From Curvularia sp. ZM96 (Eukaryota; Ascomycota; Dothideomycetes; Pleosporales; Pleosporaceae): a stretch of 64,000 nt of DNA. The stretch lies in NCBI GenBank assembly GCA_022457065.1, contig JAJGBQ010000006.1:1178001-1242000 (forward strand), given 5' to 3'. Below, piece by piece: positions 40,639 to 51,481 of this stretch. The position numbers and the translations under genes were made by a program. The stretch's first letter is position 1, and each line of letters opens with the position of its first letter. The notes under the pieces were generated by a model that did not search any database, was not told the DNA's origin, and was given only the letters and a program-made list of their open reading frames with translations.

Positions 40639-43185
40639 TCATGAGGCGTCTGGGCAGTCGCACTTGTACTTCTTGCGGTTCCACAATTCGATGAGCCACT
40701 GATGAGGCGTCTCAATTTCAATAGGGCCAGGGCACAGCGGAAGCTTTTGTCGAGATTGCCTCTCATATTCGCGAATCACCCGATGATACTCGATCTCCTG
40801 AATCATACGCTCAATCAGCTCCTTGGCTTGTCTGCTGATCTTAGGAAGCCTACGAAGTGTATCCTTAGCCACGGCTCTAGCCTCGTCCGTTGAGAGCTGA
40901 GCGAGCTTGTAAAAGTATTGGCGTCTGTAAACCTCCATGGATGTGTCTTGGAGTGGAGCCAGACCACCCAGCTCGCTTACGAGGATCAATGGGCGCTCAC
41001 TGTAATTCCAGGTTTGCGCATCATGGATTGAATTGCGATACAATACCTGTATGTCGAAAAGGTGCAACTTAGTCGCGCCTACATGGGCAGCGTTCAAAAG
41101 TTCCTGCCTCAAGCCACTGGCATCTAGATTCGAGTGCAGGATCGGGTTGTCTGAGTCTAGGTTGATGCTCCGAGCTTCAGCCTTGGTGACGCAGACTTTT
41201 GCGAATAGCGTATGTACTTGTCCCAGATATAGCTGCGGGATTACCCTGTTTCCATAGAACTCGACGACTTCGCACCCGGGTTTACTGCGGACGTCGACGT
41301 TCAAGCAAGTCAGCTCCCCGACAGGCTTGGCGCATCGGGCGTTTTGCAAGATACGCTTGATGCGACTGGGAGTCGACTGATATTTGGACCAGTTGCTAGC
41401 AAACACGTTGATGCAGCAGTCCTCGGTGCAGATAGCGTCCTGAAATTCCGGCTCGCGGCGGTACGGCAGTAGCGCGGGGTTAATTCGATGAAGCTGGAGA
41501 TCTGGAAACGACCTGGAGACATCATGAAGAACATGGGCTGCAGGCGACAGTATAACAATGTGGGTACGCCCGGCCCTGAGATGTTCGACTTCGAGGGATC
41601 TCGCTATGCCAAGGATGACATCAGTCATAGACGGGTTAGGTCGAGGCGGATCCCGGACTTGGGTGCCAGTCAGCGCAATTGTGGAGGTGAGCTCTCGAAT
41701 GATTGGCTCTGTATCTCTGCTGAAGTATCGTAGCGGGTACAGCATATCAGGCCGATTTCCAGTGACTTTCCGGTGAGTGCAATGGGTCGTGTACAGCGCC
41801 AGTCGATCCCCTGGGCCGAGGTGATACTGCGAAAAGTAAGCATGCGACTGTTGCTTTTTCAATGCTAGTTAGCGCTGCCTACCAGAGCTCCGTTAACGGC
41901 TTCCAGGGACTTGTCGAGACAGCCATCAGTCACATAGTAGCTAGGGTTTGCATTAGCTAGCATTGGCGAGGCTGCACAATTTGCACTTACCCGTTGTCTA
42001 CCACGAAGACTACGTCTATGGCGGTATTGGCTAGAGACCTCCGATTGTGCAAAACGCCCTCAATGTCGATCGCGACTGTGACCTCCTCAATGTCTTGGGT
42101 AAGCACCTTGACATCTGGGAAGAGACTAATGGCAGCTCTCAGAACGGTTGGTAGCGTGTCCAGCTTGCATGCACTTGCCGACTCTCGGTCGTAGTCGGTT
42201 GGTGGAGGTACGTGCTTTGTGAGTTGATTCATGATTTCTTTGAACTTTTCTCCGCTGATCTTTTTTAGTGTAATTAGGAACTCAGCGGGATCTTTACTCA
42301 CTTGCGGGCATTCCTTGCCAAATAAGCCACCACGGCGTCTTCATCTACGCCTTCCGTAGTCGAATTCCTCTCCGTCTCATTGCCAGCTGCAGGCGTTGCA
42401 CTCGCAGTTGCAGAAAAAGTATCAAATGCATTACCAGTGCTAATATTCATGTCCCCCGTGCCCTGGCGACGCAACAAAGGCAGACTATTTGCAAACAGCT
42501 TCAACTTACTTGACTTGCGCGGTCTTGACGCTGGCTTGTCGTGGTCTTTATTGACATGGGATGCGCCCTCTAAAGCTTGCTGAGCGCTCATGCACTGAGA
42601 ACTCTTTGCGAGTCCAGGCAATCCTGGTGCGTGTGCGGGCTCAGCCAAAGGCACATCTGGTAGAGGCCACGGCATGGGTTTTGAGGTAGATGAAGAACCT
42701 TTTGGAGCGTTACCACCACCATCTTCTTGGCTGGTGTTGCGTGGATACGCCATGTAAGCTTCAACGCTTGAGCCTGACGCTGTCGAGCGGCTGTTCCTGT
42801 TTTTTGGGATGGTCAGAGGATGATCACTCGGGGTACGGCTGATGGACGGTAGCGCTGCGGTCCACGACCGTGGCGTTTTGAGCGGACACGCCCAGTCAAG
42901 CAAGGACAAATCGATGCCATCATTGGGCGGTATCTCCTAGATGTCGCTCTTGATCTCGTCGATGATGTCGTCCAATGGGCCAAACACATCCTGATCGCCA
43001 ACAGAGCTGTGAGTAGACTTACGGAGTATGCGTCGGCGAAACGTCGTCTTGCGCGGTTTCTTTTGTATGTGGAGCGGCGACGGACAGAGGGGAGTGTGTG
43101 GAAACAAGAGGCTGCCGGTGGCAATCATTGTAGGGTCTCTCATATGGACAAACGGAGGCTCAGTCACCGCGGGCAGCGCACGCAT
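40639..43185 (-). CDS. Degenerate vWA-domain protein with an in-frame TAG
   Basis: Exons 43185-42302, 42254-41991, 41940-41883 and 41826-40639 keep one frame (798 codons) apart from a TAG at 42939-42937. The first region is Ser/Pro-rich. A vWA-like fold begins DVVFVVDNGYYVTDGCLDKS, created across two introns, and continues LGPGDRLALYTTHC. The usual metal-binding D-x-S-x-S is replaced (DNGYY), so metal binding is doubtful. The long C-terminal region (about 300 residues) contains VDVRSKPGCEVVEFYGNR and a charged, helical end. Sequence on both sides of the TAG reads as natural protein (PLDDIIDEIKSDI, then EIPPNDGIDLSLLDW). Either the allele is broken, or a weak 51-bp intron (42987-42937) removes the stop, or translation starts at 42753. 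Function unknown. Confidence 0.65.
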
Positions 43186-43554
43186 TCTCACTCCTCACTT
43201 CACTCTCTTATTCACTGTGAGTCGTTGCCACGATGTGTATTGGTCCGAATCCAAAGTAAAGCTCGCTGATTTGAGGAATGAAGATGGCTAAGAAGACTAA
43301 CTGATGCTCAAGCGGAAGAGTAGAGTTTGCACGCAGATTATGGATCAAGGGTGACGACACAACCCGAGGGGAAGTTAGCTCTCGTCTACTCGGTAGGGAA
43401 GGCACAATAGTGAGGCGCACCAACAGTCTCATTGCACTGCTCCTGCCGCACAAGAAAGGACTTGATTGTTTACTATGGGCAGTGACGGCACTGGAGCGCT
43501 AAATGCAGTAGCCGCTTAGCTCAGAGCTCTTGCAGCGGGGACTTGAGGCGCCAT
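43186..43554. other. Spacer between vWA-like and E2-like genes
   Basis: Both genes are on the minus strand. This is the promoter of the vWA-like gene plus the 3' flank of the E2-like gene. No feature is recognised. Confidence 0.4.
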
Positions 43555-44672
43555 CTACACCTCAGCGGTCCGAGCAGCCGCCGCCGCCAAGTGCATCTTC
43601 ATGCTCTCCTGCATTTCTTCGTCGGCCTCACGGAAGCGTATCTGTGAAAAAGTAAGTGCCTAGTACTTTGAGGTTGCACAAGTGCGGAGGGCTTACTATG
43701 TCTTCGCCAGCGCCCGTGCCATAGAGAACAGGCTCGGATAGACTAGCTTTGACTGCTTTTCTCACACGCTCCTCCCACACGCCCTCCCAATTCCACTCGC
43801 CTGGGCGTCGATTGGGCCCTAGTGCATTGGGGCTTTCAGACTTGTCGACTATCAACGGCTCTGGACTGGGAGATGCGGAGGGGGACTGCTGGGTGCGCAG
43901 GATGGGGGCACGGTACGCGTGCCAGGCGTGATAGGCTCCTGGATTAGCAGCGGCCTCGAGCGGAAGCGAGTCCAATATCGACTCGTCACTGAAAGTGGAG
44001 CGAATGTACTCTAGCATGCGGACAATGGAGATTTCCTCGGTGGGGCGGGAGGCAGCATGAGGACCCGGAGTGACATGGAAGTCTGAACGTGCAGGACTGG
44101 CTAGGCCAGCCTCACTGGCATGGCGCGAGTTTGGCACCGACTGTCGAGTTCGCCCGAACCAGTGTGGGAAGCCGTGTCGCAGGCTGAAGCCGCCGGGTGG
44201 CAGGCGCTCTTCGTCCGTGGCACTTACGGTGTCGGACTCAGCGGCTCCAGTCGTGTAGGTATACGTGGTAAGCGGCGTGAGCAAGGGGTGAAAGACATCG
44301 GTGGAAAAGGTCACGAGGGGGGGTACGGCAGGATAGCTGGGTGGGAAAGAAATTTGGAAGCGTAAGACAGCAGGCGCATAGGGTCCTATCAAAAGGTGAA
44401 CAAGGCCGATCTAGATGGGCAAGCAGCACAAGACAGTCGCTTAGCCCTACGGAACACCCTACCTTTTCGCACGAAGATCACACCGACCCACAGTGATGGG
44501 TCGCCGGGCGTGATGCTCAGGAAAACACCGTCCAGTTGCGCATAGCGCAGACGGGAGCTGTGCAAAGTTAGGCTGCGCTAGCAGGTTTGTGTGGCCTGCG
44601 AACGTACAACTCGGTGAGGAGGTGCTGTCTCCGGAAGGACGGGAGGGCCGACGCAGAACCTGACAGCGGCAT
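43555..44672 (-). CDS. E2-like protein without catalytic cysteine (AKTIP/FTS type)
   Basis: Four exons (44672-44608, 44557-44463, 44385-43697, 43641-43555) give 311 residues; all introns have GT-AG ends and frames agree. The UBC-like fold runs from HLLTEFSRLRYAQLDGVFLS and PGDPSLWVGVIFVRKGPYAP to LRFQISFPPSYPAVPPLVTF and DVFHPLLTP. In active E2 enzymes a Cys follows the HP motif region; here none is found there, so it cannot form a thioester in the usual way. This matches the UEV/AKTIP (Fused Toes) group, which in animals works with Hook proteins in dynein transport. The linker is Ser/Pro-rich; the last exon adds an Ala-rich helix. A fungal Fts/Hook role is inference. Confidence 0.85.
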
Positions 44673-46285
44673 TGTTGGCCAGCAGCGATGGTTGTATACG
44701 ACTACTTGATGTGTGGTTCGGCATGCTCCAAGCATGGCGGATGGGCGTTTGGCGCTAGCGGTGGCGCTAAGCCCATTTGTGCGACTAGTGCAAGTCCTTG
44801 GCCCCTGATGTTTCCGCCCGTGCAATTCGCTGCTTGCTCTCGTTATTTCCCCGGGCGCCAAACAAGATGGGCGCACAACAGTAGCAAGCGCAAAGAAGAA
44901 GGAAAATCAGGGAAGCAGTGTGCCACCGACGTGGCAGGCTGATAGTGGTGACATGCTGTAGTAGCAAGTTGGATCGGGGCATGTGAGGTGGGTGTGCCTG
45001 TCATGGTGACATTGCAAAGTACCAAGCCCTTGATTTCCTCCAGGTGCCGGCCCCCCCCTGATGATCGTCATCGTTCATCTCTGTCAGACTCTACACTCGG
45101 GAGGCAGCGTCCCATTGGGCCGAGCAGCAGCAGTGCCGGACAGGCTACACCGGTCCGAGACAGGGACACACGAGGCCAAACTCGAGCCAGAGGGTGACGG
45201 AAGGCGTCGTCAACTGCATGCACGTTGCATGGTGGACGGGCCAGGGCGCCGTTAGCACATGGCATGGGCGCAGGTGGTGATAGCAGCAGTAGTCTCGCAC
45301 GCCATTACCACATACTGGTGGTTCGGTGCATCAACTTACCGGAGCCGGTCCTGTGACTGCCGAGCGGCCGCATCGATACGGGCGTGAGATGAGGTAAACA
45401 GGGCTCCGGCGCCTAAAGCAGGCTGCGAGTGTACATGTTTTGGTACTTGGCTAGGCACGAGTGTGAGTCGTCGGTGACGACGAGCTGTCGTGTGACGTCC
45501 AAACAACATGCGCTGGCTCCAGTCAGCACGTCAAGGGTAGCCTTAAAGGGCGTGTAACACAATCATCAGTGGGCTAAGCAAGCAAAAGCAGGACCCCAGA
45601 TGTGTGGAGTAGAGGGCTGGCGCCCAAATCAAGACGACATTGTGCTGCGACGAGCTGGGGCAGCAGGGCAAATTGGATCGACCCACGCTGCCGGAGGATT
45701 TGTGTGCGTACGTGCGTGTGCACGCTTTGTATATTTGTCCCGCCAAGCGCGAGAGCGAACCCCCCAACCCTCTGAAACCTCGCGGATCCAAGCGGATGAG
45801 TGGTGAGCGGCTGGCAGGTCGTGGCCTCTGCATGGTGAGTTATACAGGTGGCTAGCAGCCAAAACAGCATGGTGTGCAGTTCGGAGGATTCCATAGTCGA
45901 GCAGAGGGGCCAGGGGGGCATGAGGCCAAGAGGGCTAAAAAAGGCGGTGGCTGTCTCAGACGCTTCCATAGCTGAACCCTGTCCTCGCGTGGAAATCTGC
46001 AGGCCAGCCTTACATATCCACACCGCCATGGCCGCTTAGGCCACACGGCCCACTCTGGCTGCGTCGAAACAGCCGTTATGCTTTGGCAGCTTGGGCTTTT
46101 GTTTTTTTCTTCTTCCGGGTGGCCATGGTTGCAGTTGCTTGCGGCTTGCGGGCTGGCCATGGCGGGCACAAGCAACGCATCGCTGAGAGGGCGGCGACGG
46201 ATTGCTAGCGACACACGGCGGCGGCGCGTCCGGGCCCACCGGGCGAGGTGGCAGCCGCCTGTACAGAGTGTATGTCCTGTCGACA

Positions 46286-46316
46286 TGGACGACGACGTCG
46301 ACGTCGACGTCGACAA
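46286..46316. repeat. (GACGTC)-type short tandem repeat
   Basis: GACGACGACGTCGACGTCGA followed by CGTCGACAAG: tandem and palindromic GTCGAC units. Confidence 0.8.
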
Positions 46317-47016
46317 GACAGCGCAGCGCAGCGGGTCAGCTGACAGTGGGGGCAGGAATCCTAGGGCTTGGGCTCCCGGCGGCGGACAAGCAGTGAAGCA
46401 ACAGGCAGAGCAGCAAGCAGCAAAGCACGCCGCACGCCACTTCCTGAGACGCGGTTGGGCCGAGTGGGCAGGGCGTGGTGAGAGGAGGAGAGGAGTTCGA
46501 AACCAGGCTGGTCGGACAGGGGGTGGCAGCTGGGGCAGCAAATGAAATGGGCGCACGCCGCGAGCCAGGCCGCGATCTGAGGGACACGAAACGCGCTGCG
46601 TCGTCGTCGTCGGCCAGTCAGGCGGCGCGACTCGTGCAGCGCAGTGCTGACGGCAACCGGGATCGTCGTCGTGTATCGCGACAAGGCAGCGCAGGTCTGA
46701 TGCGCGTCGCCGCGTGACCGGCCGGCGTGCAGTCATTGTGCTCGAGGGCGCGGCCAGGGCCATTCACCGCCAGTTTTGGCTGGCGGCGCTGTTGCTGGCG
46801 GGCCGGCGGGCGCAGCAGCAGCAAGCAACGGCTGTACGGGCGGAGCCCATGATCTCACGGCTGCCACGCTGGAGGCCAGCACTCGCGGGCTGCAGCACCA
46901 GCAGCGCGCAGGACCCATTGCCCACTGCCCGCGCCCGTGCCCGCTGGGTGGTCTGAGCTGGGCTTCGAGAAATTCTTCGGCGACTCTGCCTGACTCGCGG
47001 CGTCGCCAAAGCGGCC

Positions 47017-47106
47017 GGGCTGCGCTGCGCTCGCGGCGCCCCTGAGGCGGGCTGCGCTGCGCTCGCGGCGCCCCTGAGGCGGGCTGGGCAGCGCAGCGCA
47101 GCGCAA
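47017..47106. repeat. 32-bp GC-rich tandem repeat with inverted tail
   Basis: Two matching 32-bp units begin at 47017 and 47049 (GGGCTGCGCTGCGCTCGCGG then CGCCCCTGAGGC). A third, partial unit runs into GCAGCGCAGCGCAGCGC, the inverse of the TGCGCTGCGC part, so the region can form a strong hairpin. Confidence 0.85.
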
Positions 47107-47562
47107 GATGAGGAGCGGCCTCGCGCCTGGGCCGGGAGCGCGTCCCATTCGCCAGCCGGGGCAGCGGCCGCGATACCGGTTTTCCGTTTCGGGCATGTGA
47201 ACGGCCAGCTGCGGCGCCGGCATGTCGTTCCCATCGCGACCGGGGCCGCCCCTGTGCCTGCCCGACTCAGGCGCTAGCGTGGCCGTGGCATCTGGGAAAA
47301 GCATGCGGGCGCACTAGCGCCGAGCCTTTGGGTCCCGGGGAGTCGGGCTGCACTGGTGATCCTGTTCCTCTTACGAGCCACGTCCAACGCTCTTGTAACT
47401 CTCCCCTGGTCCGCCTTACTCGCTTGCGAATAGTCGTCCAATGTCGTGGATTCCGCCCAACCCGAACCACCTTGCCCATCTTCCCCAGCCCAGCCCTGGC
47501 CCACCCCTGAAGGCGCACACAGTCGACGCCGTCCGGTCACCGTGGGCGTCGCCGGGCGTGAC

Positions 47563-47606
47563 AAGCAGGCAGGCAGGCAAGCAGGCAAGCAGGCAATCAA
47601 TCAATG
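47563..47606. repeat. (GGCA)n/(AGGC)n microsatellite
   Basis: Imperfect GCAG/GCAA tetranucleotide repeats end in ATCAATCAATGG. Confidence 0.85.
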
Positions 47607-48244
47607 GATCGAGGGCCACCACCACCACGCCAGCCGCTGCCCTACCGTGACATGGCCGCGAGCAAACCGGGCGCCGTCGTGTCGTGGTGCCAGCGCTGCT
47701 GGGCCTTTGCCGCCGCCGCCTCTGGCTCTCTGGCTCTGACGCTGGCTGACGGAGCGCGTGGGCTGTGTCGTTGCAACGATGCCATCACGGATCCGCTACT
47801 CATTTTACATTTGCTGGTCCCTCCGCTGTCCCTATCCGCCCACACTACGTATCCATACCCACTGCCATCACCGCTTCTTTCTCCGTTTCTTCCCCGCCGC
47901 CACGATCCTTGCTCACTCCCAGCGGGCTATCCGTTTTCAGGACGCCACTTAAATCTTGCTGCTCCTTATATACCCTGTGACGCTCGCGTCCTCTGCAGAC
48001 GGCCCTCTGAACCCTGGAGGTACTAATCTCTGTCGCAACCCTCGCACATGTTTTATTTGTCTCGACCAACCCGCTCTTCACCTACCTCCCGCTGTCGCCC
48101 TTGACCCCAGCCTTCCAAACAACTTCCACCACTGCCACACACAACCACATCATCACCACCACTACCACTTGGACTTCCCATTGACGACACCGCACCACCT
48201 CGCCGCCGCCAATTCGCCTGACACATCCCCCCCTCTGGACCACA

Positions 48245-50180
48245 ATGGCTCGGTATGGCGTGCCCGCTGCCGTCGGCAGCGATAGAACGCCCTTTCCCAC
48301 TCGACAGATGGCCGTACTTGGTGAGCCTCACTGCTTCGCATCCATGTCGGCCTTGTCGCCGATGCACCCCCCCCCGTCATGTGACTCGCTAACGGACCAT
48401 TGCTAGCCCTGTGCCGGATATGCGAGCCCATCGCCTTCATGTCGATATTCCCCTACGCTTACTTCATGGTCGAATCATTCATGAGCGGCCACAGCTCCGC
48501 CCAAATTTCCATGTACACGGGCATGGTCACCTCGTCCTTTGCCTTCATGGAGTGCATCAGTGGCATTTTCTGGGGCCGGCTCAGCGACCGCGTCGGCCGA
48601 AAGAAGGTGCTGCTCGGCGGCCTCCTGGGCACGGGACTCAGCATGCTTCTTTTTGGCTTCTCCCAGAGCCTTCCCATGGCGCTCATTGCGCGGGCTCTCG
48701 GGGGGCTACTGAACGGGTGAGGTCATAGTGCGAGTTAGCGTCTGAGCCTCGCTAACCGAGTTATGCAGGAACATCGGCGTGCTCCAAACCACCGTCGCAG
48801 AGTTGATTACGGATGAGCGACATCAACGTGAGTTTGGCCCAACTTTAAAATTGCCACGCCGATCCATACTGACTTTTCCTCCGTAGCGCGAGCATATTCC
48901 ATCATGCCATTTGTCTGGTGCCTTGGGTACGCCTTTTCCTCGGCACTTTCCCCTCTGTCCTCTAGCTGACCGCTTTTTTTTGTAGCACCATCATTGGCGG
49001 AGCCCTAGGCGGCCTCCTTGCCCGTCCGGCCAACGTCATGCCCTACTTCAAGGACACCATTTTTGACACGTATCCCTTCCTTCTTCCAAACCTTGTGTGC
49101 ACTGCTTTTGTTGTTCTCGGTCTCACCGTCGGCATTCTGTTTCTGGAAGAGACCCACGAAGATCGCAAGTATGACCAGGATCGTGGCCGCGAGGCGGGGC
49201 AGTGGCTTCTGCGTAAGCTGTGGAAGGGGGCTGCAGAACCAACTTTCGACGACAAGGATGCTTCCCTTGACGAGATGACCTCGATGCTCCGCGATCACGA
49301 CCACAACGCGCAAGCCTACCGGAGCACCGACAGCTCGCCTACGCTGTGCAGCACCCGCACATCCATCTCGGAACTGCCAGACTTCTCCCTCGACAAGGAA
49401 CTTGCACCTGCACCTACTTTCCGCCAGGCCTTTTCCAAGCAAGTATGCATGAACGTTGCGTGCTACGGCATCCTCGCGTTCCACACCATCTCGCTTGAGC
49501 AGCTTCTGCCAATCCTCATGTCCAAAAAGGTTCCTTCCGGGGAGAACCAGCATCTGCCATTCCACTTTGAGGGCGGATTCGGCTGGTCGACTCAGACTAC
49601 GGGCGCTTTCCTGGCTGTACAGGGCTTTCTTCAGATGTTTGCTCAGATCATCGTCTTCCCTTGGCTAAGCAAGAAGCTCGGCAGCCTCCGCACCTTCTGG
49701 ATTACTCTTACCTGCTACCCAATTGTCTACCTCCTGGCCCCTTACCTGGCTATCCTGCCTGAGAGCCTCCGCATTCCCGGTCTCAGCCTTCTGCTCATCG
49801 CAAAGGTCACCTTCCAATCACTCTCGTACCCCTCTCTGGCCATTATCCTGGCAAACTCGTCTCCCTCCAAGAAGGTCCTTGGCACGTTGAACGGTGTTGC
49901 CATGTCGTCTGCCAGTGTTGCTCGTGGCTTCGGTCCTACCATTTCTGGTGCCGTCGACAGTCTTGGCACCTCGCTGCACATGTCTGGTCTTGCATGGTGG
50001 GCCATTGCCGCTGTCGCCCTGGTTGGCTGGCTCCCAGGATTCGCTCTACAGGAGGGCAACAAGCGACCAAACTTTACCTCCCAGGAAGACGAGGAGGCTC
50101 TTTTGGACACCGACAGCGATGCCGACTCCATCATCACCCTGACCCCGGACGAGACGGTTGAGACCGTTCTCTCAAAATAG
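48245..50180 (+). CDS. MFS transporter, DHA1-like (ZIFL1/YCR023C-like)
   Basis: Five exons (48245-48320, 48407-48716, 48769-48827, 48887-48926, 48986-50180) give 559 residues with consistent phases. The first membrane segments read ALCRICEPIAFMSIFPYAYF and MYTGMVTSSFAFMECISGIF, followed by the DHA1 signature GRLSDRVGRKKVLLGGLLGT and RALGGLLNGNIGV. A roughly 110-residue acidic and Ser-rich central loop separates the halves. The second half includes FGWSTQTTGAFLAVQGFLQM and GVAMSSASVARGFGPTISGA. The C-terminal tail is acidic. Twelve membrane helices are expected. Relatives export drugs, metals chelates or small metabolites with protons; substrate unknown. Confidence 0.9.
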
Positions 50181-51481
50181 ACACAAAAAGCTTACGACCT
50201 TCACCGTACGATGCATTCAAACTTTCCTTTCTGGATACGGCCCAGCCATGGACTCGACATCAGCGCGCTGGCAGCGACACTTCTTTTCGCATTCACCTTT
50301 CGGATCATAGACTTTTTATTGGTGTGGGCCAACGAGGGATTCCACTTTGTTTTACTCGGCGCATCGTTATCATCATTATCATCATCATCATGGGAGCGAC
50401 TTAGCGACATGACTTACTGGGCGGTACCTTTGGATCAACATCTTTTAGACGGAAAAAGCTCGATTGTATTAGACACCAGCAATGGTTGGCGAGCCGGCGT
50501 TTTTCATTTTTTATTTGTATTGGAAGAACAGAATACCCCGACATGTATTATTTCCCATCACACTGTATGTATGTTAGAATAGCTTGCTCAGGCAAATGGA
50601 CGACATGAATGATTTCTCAGATTCTCAAACACACAACGATTGCTTTTTGACGCATGCATATGCATGAGCTATGGGCGACGGACCTGACTCGGACGGCATT
50701 TGGGCGGTGTAATAAAGAGGCCGAGTGCTGCCCCACCACCGTCTTGATGATCTACGCGAGGTTCTGCCAAACAAGTCTAATAGCATATGTAGGCAGGCAT
50801 AACCAGTGTGATTCCTCTCGTGTTACAGATGCTTCCTTTTTGCTTCCATACGTGCCTGAATCGGTGTGCTTCATGCACATGGAGAAGCTCAGGATCTTGA
50901 GTCAGTGGCCGGCGTGCTAGCAGGAGAAAGTGGTCCTAGCATGTTGCTCCCGGAGCGTCGCGGTTAGGTACGGTCACAGTCACGAGGGCAGACACTGTGC
51001 TTCACATTACGGATTGGGCAAAACACGGACGTGCGTCTTTATTGATGATGTAGATGGTATAGCAAAAAATTCTACGCATCTGTCCTCCCACATAGCCAGC
51101 TGCCGACGATGCTTGGCCCAAGCAGCCTATCTTGAACCCCCCCTCCGATAGAGATAAGGGCCGCGGCTCGGCCTGCTAGTCATCCACGAGCAACCAACAG
51201 CCGTCGAGTGCTTTGCGGGTGGGGGTAGCAGAATGGCAGTGGTACGCCGCCGCAGCATTTCCTGGACGCGCAATCGCATTGCCTATCCACATGTTGGTAG
51301 CCCATGGTCGTGCTAAGTGGTAGCAGCCGTCGTGGTCGCCGTGGTTGGATGTCATTGACGCCTTATGCTCCAGTGCGGGACACGAGAGCTTGCCCGCGCC
51401 CCATCGTCTCGAGTGAGCTCGGAGATACGCCGCCAAAGCTCCTACTAGCCGAAACCCTGACATTTCTTGCCATGCGCCCTG
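50181..51481. other. Spacer between MFS and transcription factor genes
   Basis: This holds the 3' UTR of the MFS gene, then gene-free sequence, then promoter of the Zn2Cys6 gene. A TCATCA-type run occurs at about 50370-50392. A 123-codon ORF beginning at the ATG at 50211 falls in the MFS 3' flank and has no family features. Confidence 0.45.

Larger units (their letters stand above)
44673..48244. other. 3.6-kb GC-rich divergent intergenic region
   Basis: The region lies between the E2-like gene (minus) and an MFS gene (plus). GC-rich sequence from about 45,300 to 47,750 produces many long but meaningless ORFs on both strands. It contains several simple or tandem repeats listed separately. The last 300 bp are a C/T-rich leader of the MFS gene. 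No coding gene is supported. Confidence 0.5.

Noticed and set aside
45852..46763. 303-codon minus-strand ORF in GC-rich DNA
   Set aside because: High GC removes stops in many frames here. Overlapping ORFs occur on both strands and the product has no domain, membrane pattern or conserved block.
50211..50582. 123-codon ORF after the second MFS gene
   Set aside because: It starts 30 bp past the MFS stop on the same strand, in what should be 3' UTR, and shows no family feature apart from a hydrophobic stretch.
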